Origin: Hyphomonas sp.
Lineage (GTDB): Bacteria > Pseudomonadota > Alphaproteobacteria > Caulobacterales > Hyphomonadaceae
Length of the DNA: 64,000 nucleotides
Assembly: GCA_013791775.1 (NCBI GenBank)
Contig: VMTE01000037.1
Span: 62,001 to 126,000 of the forward strand
Reading direction: 5' to 3'
The notes under the pieces were generated by a model that saw only the letters and a program-made list of their open reading frames with translations, made no database searches and was not told the DNA's origin. Positions within the stretch are counted from its first letter, which is position 1; the number at the start of each line of letters is the position of its first letter. Below are positions 21,310 to 30,828 of this stretch, piece by piece. The position numbers were made by a program, and so were the translations under genes.

Positions 21310-22773
21310 ATGCAGCCTGTCCGCCTTCGCCAGATCGTTGAAGCGGCCCGGGACAAGCGCGTCCTGTGCGTCGGCGATGTGATGCTCGACCGTTTCGTCT
21401 ACGGCGTCGTCGAACGGATTTCGCCCGAAGCGCCGGTGCCTGTCCTGCGCCAGACGCGCGCGGCCAGCATGCCCGGCGGCGCCGCAAACGTGGCCCGCAA
21501 CCTCGCCTCCCTCGGTCTGGACGCCGTGATCGTCGGCGCCATCGGTGAGGATGAAGCCGGCCGCGAACTGGCTGGCCTGCTCGATCAGTCGCCCGGCATT
21601 TCGGCCCACTTGGTCGTCCTCAAAGGGCGTCCGACAACCCTGAAGACCCGCATGGTCGCAGGCGGCCAGCAATTGCTGCGGCTCGACGCCGAAGAGGTTG
21701 GCCCGCCGGACGCCGATAGCGAGCGTGCATTGATTGCGCAGATCACCGCGCTCATCCCGGCCGTCTCGGCGATCCTGATCTCCGACTATGCCAAGGGTCT
21801 GCTGTCAGCCGCCCTCATCGACGCGGTTCTGGAAGGTGCGCACCTGCACAACCTGCCGGTGATCGCCGATCCCAAGGGCAAGGATTTCAATCGCTACGGC
21901 GCCGTCGACATCCTGAAGCCCAACGCAGGCGAACTGGCATCCGCAGTCGGCTTGCCGACCGCCACGACGGAAGATGTTGAACGCGCGCTCGAAGCTGCCC
22001 AGGCGCAGCTGCCCGCCAAGGCCATCGTCGTGACGCGCGCAGCGCAAGGCATGTCCTACATCGCCCAAGGCGGACCGCCGGGGCATGTCAGCGGCAAAGC
22101 CCGGGACGTCTTCGATGTGTCGGGCGCCGGCGATACCAGCCTCGCCGCGCTGGCCATAGCCATAGTCGCAGGCGCCAGCCTTGACGAAGCGGTCCAGCTC
22201 GCGATCCTGGCGTCCGGCATTGCCGTCGGAAAGTCGGGCACAGCGACCGTATCGGCGTCGGAACTGCTCGATACGGCTGCGCTTGAGCAATGGTCGCAGA
22301 AGGCGGGAACCCTCTCCGTTGACGCGATGGTGGGCCAGATCGAGCGTTGGAGGGAAGGGGGCCTCAGGATCGGATTCACCAACGGCGTGTTCGACATCCT
22401 CCACCCCGGCCACATCCGCGTGCTCGAGGAATCGCGCAGCCGCTGTGACCGGCTGATCGTGGGATTGAATTCCGATGCATCGGTGAAGCGCCTCAAGGGT
22501 CCGGAGCGTCCGGTGAACGATGCGGTGTCACGGGCGCAGGTGCTCTGTGGGCTGGCATCGGTCGATGGTGTGGTGGTCTTCGAGGAGGATACGCCGCTCG
22601 AGCTGATCACCGCCCTGAAACCGGATGTGCTGATCAAGGGCGGTGACTATTCGCGCGAAACCATCGTCGGCGCCGATCTGGTTGAAGCCCGCGGCGGCGA
22701 GGTTGTCATCGTGGCGACCGTTCCCGGGCACTCGACGACATCAACCATTGCGCGATCCAAAGGCGGTTCCTGA
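21310..22773 (+). CDS. hldE: Bifunctional heptose-7-phosphate kinase / heptose-1-phosphate adenylyltransferase
   Basis: A 487-residue two-domain enzyme making ADP-heptose for the LPS core. The N-terminal PfkB kinase domain (about 1-325) has PGGAANVARNLASLG and the catalytic GAGDTSLAALA; the C-terminal nucleotidyltransferase domain (about 350-487) has FTNGVFDILHPGHIRVLEE with the HxGH motif. The fused architecture equals that of E. coli HldE. It faces away from phrB. Confidence 0.95.
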   Translation: MQPVRLRQIVEAARDKRVLCVGDVMLDRFVYGVVERISPEAPVPVLRQTRAASMPGGAANVARNLASLGLDAVIVGAIGEDEAGRELAGLLDQSPGISAHLVVLKGRPTTLKTRMVAGGQQLLRLDAEEVGPPDADSERALIAQITALIPAVSAILISDYAKGLLSAALIDAVLEGAHLHNLPVIADPKGKDFNRYGAVDILKPNAGELASAVGLPTATTEDVERALEAAQAQLPAKAIVVTRAAQGMSYIAQGGPPGHVSGKARDVFDVSGAGDTSLAALAIAIVAGASLDEAVQLAILASGIAVGKSGTATVSASELLDTAALEQWSQKAGTLSVDAMVGQIERWREGGLRIGFTNGVFDILHPGHIRVLEESRSRCDRLIVGLNSDASVKRLKGPERPVNDAVSRAQVLCGLASVDGVVVFEEDTPLELITALKPDVLIKGGDYSRETIVGADLVEARGGEVVIVATVPGHSTTSTIARSKGGS

Positions 22774-22791
22774 CCAGAACTGCCGAAGTCC

Positions 22792-22810
22792 GGGGCAGGG
22801 GCCCTGCCCC
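22792..22810. terminator. Two-way hairpin between hldE and hspQ
   Basis: GGGGCAGGG and CCCTGCCCC are perfect 9-bp arms separated by one base, in the 40-bp gap between two convergent genes. There is no T-run on either side, so it may work as a roadblock-type or Rho-assisted terminator. Confidence 0.6.
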
Positions 22811-22813
22811 GCC

Positions 22814-23263
22814 TCAGTTGGTTGAATGCTTCTTCAGCTCGTAGGTGCCCCGCCCGGTGATATCAAACCACTCAGGGATGTCGGGATGGCTGAGCGGCAT
22901 TTCCGAATCGTCCGGCACCAGGTTCTGTTCCGAGACATACGCGATGTAGTGAGTCCGCTCATTCTCGGCGAAGAGATGGTAAAATGGCTGATCCTTGCGG
23001 GGGCGGACCTCTTCCGGGATCGATTCATACCACTCGTCGGAATTCGCAAATTGCGGATCGACGTCGAAAATTATCCCCCGGAATGCAAACACCCGGTGGC
23101 GTACAACCTGCCCGATCTGGAACTTGGCGATGTGCTTGGAGATTGAACCGTAGTGGTAGCGCTCATCTATCGGGTCAGTCAGCACCAGCGTTTCAGCCGC
23201 GTGCGCGCGCCGGCGCCCAAACCAGCCGCGCAACCAGGCCGAAGGTCCACGTCTACTGGTCAT
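22814..23263 (-). CDS. hspQ: Heat shock protein HspQ
   Basis: A 149-residue protein with the HspQ/YccV hemimethylated-DNA-binding fold: KFQIGQVVRHRVFAFRGIIFDVDP, QPFYHLFAENE and AYVSEQNLVPDD. The start at 23263 follows an AGGAG ribosome site; the ORF continues upstream to 23740 only by running antisense to ppx. The first ~35 residues are a basic extension not found in the ~105-residue E. coli protein. E. coli HspQ promotes Lon-dependent proteolysis. Confidence 0.9.
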   Translation of the reverse strand: MTSRRGPSAWLRGWFGRRRAHAAETLVLTDPIDERYHYGSISKHIAKFQIGQVVRHRVFAFRGIIFDVDPQFANSDEWYESIPEEVRPRKDQPFYHLFAENERTHYIAYVSEQNLVPDDSEMPLSHPDIPEWFDITGRGTYELKKHSTN

Positions 23264-23284
23264 TGTCCGCTCCTGTGATAGAGA

Positions 23285-24418
23285 ATGCCTCAAGTTTCCA
23301 ATTCGGGCCACACCATGGCTGACAAAAATAATGGATCGGGCAGTCGCAGGCGCGGCCCGCCCGGTTCCCAGAAGGGACGGCCGCTCTATGCAGCGGTCGA
23401 TCTCGGTACGAATAATTGCCGCTTGCTGGTCGCGGAACCTCGCGGGCAGTCCTTTCGCGTGGTCGATTCGTATTCTCAGATCGCCCGTCTGGGCGAGGGT
23501 TTGCACGATACCGGCCGCCTTTCGGACGCTGCGGTGGAGCGGGCCATGAGCGCGCTTCACGCCATCCGGAACAAGCTCAAGCAGCACGGCGTCGGCCGGG
23601 TTCGCTGCATCGCGACGGAAGCCTGCCGCAAGGCCACGAACGGGCCTGATTTCATCCGCCGCGTCCAAACCGAGACCGGGCTGACCTTCAAGGTGATCGG
23701 CGCCAAGGAAGAGGCACGTCTGGCAACCATTGGGTGCCACGACCTGATCGAGCCGGACACCAAATCCGTCCTCGTGGTCGATGTCGGCGGCGGGTCCACG
23801 GAGCTATCGCTCGTCGATGCCGGCGCGATGCGCTCGGGCGGCCTGTCAGGCCTCTTGCGCGAGGCGCCGATCCTGGACTGGACCAGCCTTAAGGTCGGTG
23901 TCGTAACTTTGTCGGAAGCCTTCGATCTGAGCGATGAGGTTGCGGCCTGGCCGCAGATGCTCGAACGGGCCCGGTCCGAGGTACGCGCCTGGCCCGCTCT
24001 GGAGCGCGTCACCCAACGGCTCGGGCAGGATGACGGCTATCTGATTGGCACGTCGGGGACAGTGACCTGCCTGGCAGGCGTTCATCTCAAGCTCGACCGC
24101 TACCGCCGCGACAAGGTTGACGGCAGCTGGTTGTCGCGCGCCGACGGGGTCGCGACGATGAGTCTGCTGCGCGAGCTTGGTTCAAGCGGACGCGCCAGGT
24201 TGCCGACAATCGGCGAAGAACGCGCGCCGCTCATGCTGGCGGGATGTGCCATCATGGAAGCCGTGTGGGAGGCATTCGATGGCCACAAACTGCGCGTTGC
24301 AGATCGCGGTCTTCGTGAAGGCGTTCTATTGTCGATGATGCACAGCACCCGGCCTCAGCGGCGCCGCCGCCCGAAAAAGCGCAAATCAACCACCGGCGGA
24401 GTCGACCATGTCGGATGA
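23285..24418 (+). CDS. ppx: Exopolyphosphatase / pppGpp phosphohydrolase family protein
   Basis: A Ppx/GppA-family phosphatase of 377 residues (367 if the ATG at 23315 is used). The actin-like ATPase fold motifs are AVDLGTNNCRLLVAE near residue 40, CIATEACRKATNG and VVDVGGGSTELSL. Members hydrolyse polyphosphate and/or pppGpp. At ~370 residues it lacks the C-terminal HD domain of E. coli Ppx, as is usual for the alphaproteobacterial short form. The stop overlaps rlmE by 11 bp. Confidence 0.9.
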   Translation: MPQVSNSGHTMADKNNGSGSRRRGPPGSQKGRPLYAAVDLGTNNCRLLVAEPRGQSFRVVDSYSQIARLGEGLHDTGRLSDAAVERAMSALHAIRNKLKQHGVGRVRCIATEACRKATNGPDFIRRVQTETGLTFKVIGAKEEARLATIGCHDLIEPDTKSVLVVDVGGGSTELSLVDAGAMRSGGLSGLLREAPILDWTSLKVGVVTLSEAFDLSDEVAAWPQMLERARSEVRAWPALERVTQRLGQDDGYLIGTSGTVTCLAGVHLKLDRYRRDKVDGSWLSRADGVATMSLLRELGSSGRARLPTIGEERAPLMLAGCAIMEAVWEAFDGHKLRVADRGLREGVLLSMMHSTRPQRRRRPKKRKSTTGGVDHVG

Positions 24419-25139
24419 AGAGAAACGGCGCTGGATCAAGCCGACGACTGAAAAGCCGGGTTCCGGGCGCAGCATAACCGAACGCAAGGTGATTGCTCGG
24501 AACGCGCGCACGGAAAGTTCAAAAAAATGGATCGAGCGCCAGCTGCAGGACCCCTACGTCCGCAAGGCAATGGACGCGGGATTCCGGTCCCGGGCAGCCT
24601 ACAAGCTGTTGGAAATCGACGAGGCAACCCAGATCCTCAAGAAAGGCCAGCGCGTCATCGATCTCGGCTGCGCGCCCGGCGGCTGGATCCAGGTCGCGTT
24701 GCACAAGGGCGTTGGTGAAGTCGTCGGCATTGATCTCTTGCCGGTCGATCCGATTGACGGGGCCCGGATCTTCCTCGGCGATGTCAACGAACCGCGCGAC
24801 GTCGAAAAGGTGCTCGCCGCGCTCAGCGGCCCGCCGGATCTGATCCTGTCGGACATGGCGGCCAATACGACCGGGCACAAGCAAACCGATCACCTGCGCA
24901 CCGTGGCGCTGGTCGAACTTGCCGTCGATTTCGCCATTGCGCACCTGGCGCCGGGCGGATCCTTCTGTTCAAAAGTCTTTCAGGGCGGCACGACAAAGGA
25001 TCTGCTCACCACGCTGAAGACGCATTTCCGGACGGTGAAACACATCAAACCGCCCGCCAGCCGGGCCGGCAGTCCGGAAATTTACGTTGTTGCCAAAGGG
25101 TTCAAAGGCAATCGCGCACACAAGGGAGAGACAGAATGA
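24408..25139 (+). CDS. rlmE: 23S rRNA (uridine-2'-O)-methyltransferase RlmE (FtsJ)
   Basis: A 243-residue FtsJ-family enzyme methylating U2552 in the ribosomal A-loop. The K-D-K-E catalytic tetrad can be followed: Lys in RSRAAYKLLEI, Asp in ILSDMAAN, Lys in CSKVFQGG and Glu in SPEIYVVAKGF; the SAM loop is DLGCAPGGWIQ. The ppx-rlmE overlap suggests cotranscription, and its stop overlaps the next gene by 4 bp. Confidence 0.95.
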   Translation: MSDEEKRRWIKPTTEKPGSGRSITERKVIARNARTESSKKWIERQLQDPYVRKAMDAGFRSRAAYKLLEIDEATQILKKGQRVIDLGCAPGGWIQVALHKGVGEVVGIDLLPVDPIDGARIFLGDVNEPRDVEKVLAALSGPPDLILSDMAANTTGHKQTDHLRTVALVELAVDFAIAHLAPGGSFCSKVFQGGTTKDLLTTLKTHFRTVKHIKPPASRAGSPEIYVVAKGFKGNRAHKGETE

Positions 25140-25543
25140 AAATCGAAGGCGGATGCTATTGCGGGGAGATCCGGTACGAATCCGAGGGTGAGCCGATCAT
25201 GAAGGCGGAATGCCACTGCCGCGAGTGCCAGTACATCACGGGCGGGCAGGCGAATGACTTCATGGCGATGCCGGCAGCGGGCTTTCGCTACACCAAAGGC
25301 GCGCCCAAGGCATTCAAACGCACCGATATCGACCATGCCGTGACCCGCGAGTTCTGCGGAACCTGCGGAACCCAGATCCTCACGCGTGCACCGGCGCTGC
25401 CGCACGCCGTGATCCTGAAAGTCGGGTCGTTCGACGATACCAGCCTGTTCGGACGGCCGCAGGTTATCATGCAGACCGCCGACGCCCCGAGCTTCCATCA
25501 TATTCCGGAAGGTGTTCCCGCTTTTGCGAGATTTCCCGGATGA
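25136..25543 (+). CDS. GFA family (glutathione-dependent formaldehyde-activating-like) zinc protein
   Basis: A 135-residue protein with the GFA Cys pattern: GGCYCGEIRY at the N-terminus, ECHCRECQ near residue 27 and FCGTCGTQIL near residue 77. GFA proteins are small zinc-binding folds; most members have unknown substrates, and only some act on S-hydroxymethyl-glutathione. It is in a 4-bp overlapping run with rlmE and the downstream lipoprotein gene. The substrate is not inferable. Confidence 0.88.
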   Translation: MKIEGGCYCGEIRYESEGEPIMKAECHCRECQYITGGQANDFMAMPAAGFRYTKGAPKAFKRTDIDHAVTREFCGTCGTQILTRAPALPHAVILKVGSFDDTSLFGRPQVIMQTADAPSFHHIPEGVPAFARFPG

Positions 25544-25964
25544 AAATCGCCATCGTTTCCCTTGCCCTGCTCACCCTGCTCACCCTGCCCGCCTGCGCCT
25601 GTTTTCATACCGCAAAAGGGGAGGGCGCCGTTCCTGTCGTGTCTCAGCCCGCTGCGCCTTACGAGCGGATCACGTTCGCGGCCGCGCGGGCGACCGCTGC
25701 GGAGAGAATGGTCTGCGAAGCTGCGGGCGGTGAAATCGTCCCGAGCGGAAAGCTTCAGTGGGAGAACTGCGTGCAGCCATTTCTCGACGCAGGAAAGGCT
25801 TGCAAGGGCGATTCCGATTGCGTGGGCGAATGCCGCTACGAGGGTGACGCGGAACGCGCACCCGGCTCGGCGGTCACCGGCACCTGTCAGGTCACGGATG
25901 CCCGTTTCGGCTGCCATACCGTGGTCGAAACGGCAAGATCGCCCACACGCTTTGCGTGGATTAG
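25540..25964 (+). CDS. Cys-rich lipoprotein, apparent 1-base deletion near the 3' end
   Basis: The N-terminus is a lipoprotein signal ending in LTLPAC (lipid-modified Cys19). The mature part has paired Cys residues (CEAAGG, ENCVQPF, GKACKGDSDCVGECRY, TGTCQV, FGCHTVVE). As given, the frame runs on to 26154 with a tail unlike the family and antisense to the next gene. Adding one A in the AAA at 25928-25930 restores ENGKIAHTLCVD followed by TAG at 25962-25964, the ending expected for this family, and a hairpin terminator starts right there. A sequencing error or a recent mutation is therefore likely. Function unknown; periplasmic. Confidence 0.75.
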
Positions 25965-26012
25965 TCCACACGCCCTTGTGGACAGTTTGTGGACGGGCGT
26001 TCGCCCACTTTT
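25964..26012 (+). terminator. Tandem hairpins ending the rlmE-GFA-lipoprotein unit
   Basis: The first hairpin has arms GTCCACA (25964-25970) and TGTGGAC (25977-25983). The second has GGGCG (25995-25999) and CGCCC (26002-26006) followed by ACTTTTAC. The T-rich end suits intrinsic termination of the plus-strand transcript, and its position right after 25964 supports the shorter lipoprotein. Confidence 0.6.
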
Positions 26013-26033
26013 ACTTGCGCGGGATGTCGAACC

Positions 26034-27194
26034 TCAAAGCAGATGCGCCTCGGCTTCGTCGCGGTGTTTCTTCAGATACCGCATGAAGGGCGTTCCGCCG
26101 GTGCCGACATCGGGGTCGTTTCCGGCGGCCGTCGAGGCCTGGCGGTTGATATAGGTGGCCGCGTATTCGAGGTGCCGCGTCCGGAACCGCGCGAGCTTGC
26201 GGATATTGTCGTTGTACAGCTCCCGGATCGCCGGGTTTGCGAGTGACTGCACGACATCGCGCAGCACACTCTGCGCGCGCAGGTCATCAATGAAGCGGCG
26301 ATGATGCGGCGGGCGGTAAGCGTGCAGCTCATCCAGGAACGTCCGCAGCGGATCACCCGCATGCCCGATGCCGAGCAGTGCGTCCATCGCCGGCACAATC
26401 GAAGACTGCGACCCCGTCTGCCCCCGGAAGGCCTGCGGTTTGCCGCCGGTTTCTGCCACGCCTTCGTAGACAAGTCCCTCGCCCAGCGCCGGATTGTCTT
26501 TCCAGCCATGTATCCACGGCCGAACCCGGTGGAAATAAACATACGGATCGCAGCGCTCAGGCATCCGGTCGAAGATCGCGTTCACATCGTCCCAGACAGC
26601 GCTCATCACGCCGAGCGCCCGTTCGATTTCGGCGGCGTCGGCGGCTTTCGCGGCGTCCACCAGCCGGGTTGCTTCCATCAGCATTTCGCCGGCACGCGCC
26701 TCGATGGCGACGTGCACCAGGATGAACCAGGTCTCATCCATGCCGCCTTCGAAGTGCTGGATTGCGCGAATGTTCGAGAGGTCGATGGGCCCCTTCTCGT
26801 CAAACCGCGTCCAGTTCTCGAGGGTGTAGCTGGAATAGGGGAGCAGGGGTGGTTGGCCGATGGCCTGCCCGATCTGCCAGATCGGCACAGCCAGGCAGGC
26901 GGGCAGCTTTGCCGGGGCGTCCGGCTCACCCCAGACATAGGCCTGCACCATGAAACTGTAGTGCAGCATGGCGATCCGCAGCTCGGCGTCGCTGGCGCTT
27001 GCGCAGAAATCTTTCAGGTCGAGTTCCGGCAGCGTTTCGAGGAAGCTGCGCAGGTGTCCCGTCGGGATCAGTTCCGGCAGGCGCAGGGCCATGTCCCGGG
27101 CGGGCTGCAGAAAGGCGGGCAGGGTAACCCCGGCGGGGTCAAAGCCGGCCAGAAAGCCTCGCGCGGTGCTCAATCCATAGTCTGACAAGTTCAT
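26034..27194 (-). CDS. Indoleamine 2,3-dioxygenase family heme protein
   Basis: A 386-residue homologue of IDO, which opens the indole ring of tryptophan using heme. The start at 27194 follows a GAGGAA ribosome site; an upstream in-frame ATG (27272) is not needed. The C-terminal half matches the eukaryotic IDO signature: TGSQSSIVPAMDALLGIGH, then YRPPHHRRFIDDL, then RTRHLEYAATYI, in which H341 is the predicted proximal heme ligand. No kynureninase or formamidase gene is nearby, so the pathway is not shown. It is convergent with the lipoprotein and divergent from guaB. Confidence 0.88.
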   Translation of the reverse strand: MNLSDYGLSTARGFLAGFDPAGVTLPAFLQPARDMALRLPELIPTGHLRSFLETLPELDLKDFCASASDAELRIAMLHYSFMVQAYVWGEPDAPAKLPACLAVPIWQIGQAIGQPPLLPYSSYTLENWTRFDEKGPIDLSNIRAIQHFEGGMDETWFILVHVAIEARAGEMLMEATRLVDAAKAADAAEIERALGVMSAVWDDVNAIFDRMPERCDPYVYFHRVRPWIHGWKDNPALGEGLVYEGVAETGGKPQAFRGQTGSQSSIVPAMDALLGIGHAGDPLRTFLDELHAYRPPHHRRFIDDLRAQSVLRDVVQSLANPAIRELYNDNIRKLARFRTRHLEYAATYINRQASTAAGNDPDVGTGGTPFMRYLKKHRDEAEAHLL

Positions 27195-27345
27195 CAAGGT
27201 TCCTCCCCAGGACACGATGGTTACAGATGCAACTAATGACGCTTCTATCGTGTGCGCAGCCCGCCCTGTCAAAGCAGCTCTGCAGAAGGGGCTGGGGCGC
27301 AGGTCAGGGAAGGGGCTTCACAAGCCTGTGCGACTCCCTTACTAG

Positions 27346-28824
<1,479 letters not shown>

Positions 28825-28830
28825 ACCGGC

Positions 28831-29457
28831 TCAGTCGAACGCATACCCGAAACAGTCGATATCGCGCCTGTAGAGGTCAGCAACCCGCGCCTTGAGCGGG
28901 TCGTCGTAATAGTTGCGCCAGGGGCCGTGTTCGGATTCGTTCGCGCGGCCCAGCGGCGCAGAAGGAATGCCGATACGGTTGCAGATGGTGTCATAGTCCG
29001 CCTGCAACGTTTCGTGCCGGCCGACGAAATCCACCATGATCTGGCCGTCCGCATCGCACAGGAACTCGCTTTGCGGCTGGAAGACAACGCGCTGGCGATG
29101 CTCGGGCCCGTCGAGCACGGCGCGCATCGTGCCTTGCGGATCACGTTGGAACAGCTGTTCGTTCCGGTACATGAACGCGCAATACGACACGAACCGCTCC
29201 CACGGATTACGCACGACCGCGAACTTGAAATAGCCGGCCCAGACCTCCGGCGAGACGGCCGCCTTGCACTCGTTCCAGCGGATATGGCCGTGGCGGATAC
29301 GGGCGATTTCCGGATAAGGCATCGTCTTCTGGACAAACAGCTGCACCTGTTCCTCGTCCGTCTCGCCAAGATGCTCCCGCAGCGCGCGGCGGACGGCGTG
29401 GGTGGCCGTCTTTGGCACAGCAATAAAAATGAACCGGTGGCGGTGCGAAATGATCAA
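28831..29457 (-). CDS. Sulfotransferase family protein (carbohydrate-sulfotransferase-like)
   Basis: A sulfotransferase-2-like protein using PAPS. The 5'-phosphosulfate loop is FIFIAVPKTATHAVRRAL at the N-terminus and the 3'-phosphate motif is FAVVRNPWERFVSYCAFM. The ORF reaches 29592 but would then overlap the divergent hydroxylase start. A TTG at 29457 with AAGGGA 8 bp upstream gives a 208-residue protein that begins just before the PAPS loop, as is usual for this family; this start is a judgement. The acceptor (surface glycan, lipid or small molecule) is unknown. Confidence 0.8.
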   Translation of the reverse strand: MIISHRHRFIFIAVPKTATHAVRRALREHLGETDEEQVQLFVQKTMPYPEIARIRHGHIRWNECKAAVSPEVWAGYFKFAVVRNPWERFVSYCAFMYRNEQLFQRDPQGTMRAVLDGPEHRQRVVFQPQSEFLCDADGQIMVDFVGRHETLQADYDTICNRIGIPSAPLGRANESEHGPWRNYYDDPLKARVADLYRRDIDCFGYAFD

Positions 29458-29524
29458 AGGCGCGTTCCCTTGTGCGGATATGTGTCGCCAGCCTATAACC
29501 CAGCCAGTTTCAGAGTGAAATTGA

Positions 29525-30154
29525 ATGGATTTTGGCCCTACCCACCGGATGCTGAAGCGGGTTGACGTGTCGTCGCTGGTCGAGCGCGTCATGGCCGTCG
29601 ATGAAGCCCTGTGGGACAGTGAAGACGATTTGCGCAGCGCCTTGACCGGGCCGCGTCCGACTCACTCGATTTTCCTGTACTATACGAACGCGCTCTACAT
29701 GCCGCATGATCGCCGGATCCGGCAGGACGATGTCTCGCGCCGCGCCGGCTATGACTGGTTCAGCGCCACGGCTTTGCCGATCATTGATGAAATCTGCGCC
29801 CTGTATCCGCCTGGGGCGACTGTCGTGCGCTGCCAGATCGCCAAACTGCTGCCGGGCGGCACAATCAGCCGGCACCAGGATATTTCGCCGCTTCTGCGGG
29901 CCAGCCACCGTATCCACGTACCGCTCGTCACCTGGCCGGAAGTGATCTTCTACATCGACGACCAGCCCTTCGTGTTCGAGGCGGGCCATGCGTTCGAGCT
30001 GAATAACCAAAAATTCCACGAAGTGCGCCACCTCGGGACCAAGGACCGGTACCACCTGATCTTTGACGTGCTTCCCGCGAACTATGACCCGGCGCCCATG
30101 GCGGCGGCGGTGCAAGGCGGGCAGGCGGGTCTCATTCCGAAGATGCAGTCATAG
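29525..30154 (+). CDS. Aspartyl/asparaginyl beta-hydroxylase-like dioxygenase
   Basis: A 209-residue protein resembling the Asp_Arg_Hydrox jelly-roll domain. The iron/2-oxoglutarate site is suggested by SRHQD, HRIHVPLVTWPEVIFYIDD, and NNQKFHEVRHLG followed by RYHLIFDV. The bacterial enzymes hydroxylate free or peptide side chains, and the substrate here is unknown. It is divergent from the sulfotransferase gene and its 3' end overlaps the GNAT gene by 23 bp on the other strand. Confidence 0.78.
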   Translation: MDFGPTHRMLKRVDVSSLVERVMAVDEALWDSEDDLRSALTGPRPTHSIFLYYTNALYMPHDRRIRQDDVSRRAGYDWFSATALPIIDEICALYPPGATVVRCQIAKLLPGGTISRHQDISPLLRASHRIHVPLVTWPEVIFYIDDQPFVFEAGHAFELNNQKFHEVRHLGTKDRYHLIFDVLPANYDPAPMAAAVQGGQAGLIPKMQS

Positions 30155-30755
30155 AACGCGGCTCGCGCCACATCGCTTCCATCGGCGGCGATCCGGGGCC
30201 CAGCTCGAACATCTTCATCCGCTCGAAACCGTGGCTGACATAGAAGCCCGTGTTCGCAGGATTGGAGTTTTCCAGGTAGCAGGGCAGGGCGGCCCGGTCG
30301 GCGGCGTCCAGCATGGGCCGGATCAGTTGTTTCCCGAGGCCCTGCCCCCTTGCCGCCTTGCGTGTGCCGATGGTGAAGAGATACATGTGCGGCGCCGCCG
30401 GATGCTCGCGCGCCATCGCTTCGCCGGCGCCCAGCCCGCGCTTGGCCGCGCCCTTTTCGCCCTTCGTCAGCAGCGACCAGACCACCCGCATCGTCTGCAG
30501 GTTGTTCAATTCGCGTCTTTGCGCGGAGTGCGCCCACATCGTTGCGCCGCTGTCGCCGTGAATATGGCAGATGCCGCGCGGCAGGTAGACACTCCGGGCG
30601 AGTTCGCTGAACACCGGCGGCATGGTCCGCGTATTGCCGAAGATCCAGAGGTTCACGGGATCTTCGTAGAACGCCTCTGCGGTAATGCTGCCCAGCTGTT
30701 TCCAATCGGCCGGGGTGGCCGTACGCAGGCCCTCGCTAAGTCGAATCTCCAGCAT
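30132..30755 (-). CDS. GNAT family N-acetyltransferase
   Basis: A 207-residue acetyltransferase when started at 30755 (MLEIRLSEGLRTATPADW). The longer ORF to 30926 invades rsmB. The acetyl-CoA loop is RGQGLGKQLIRPML and the last strand is LENSNPANTGFYVSHGFERM. The substrate is unknown. It is divergent from rsmB. Confidence 0.87.
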   Translation of the reverse strand: MLEIRLSEGLRTATPADWKQLGSITAEAFYEDPVNLWIFGNTRTMPPVFSELARSVYLPRGICHIHGDSGATMWAHSAQRRELNNLQTMRVVWSLLTKGEKGAAKRGLGAGEAMAREHPAAPHMYLFTIGTRKAARGQGLGKQLIRPMLDAADRAALPCYLENSNPANTGFYVSHGFERMKMFELGPGSPPMEAMWREPRSMTASSE

Positions 30756-30828
30756 CTTCAGCCCTTTGCGGTTTCCTCGGGGGCTATAGGGCGCTAACAC
30801 GCGCACAACCGCAACAGGAGAATGAGCC

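Noticed and set aside
23264..23740. Long upstream part of the hspQ reading frame
   Set aside because: It lies opposite ppx, and an AGGAG ribosome site stands at the 23263 start.
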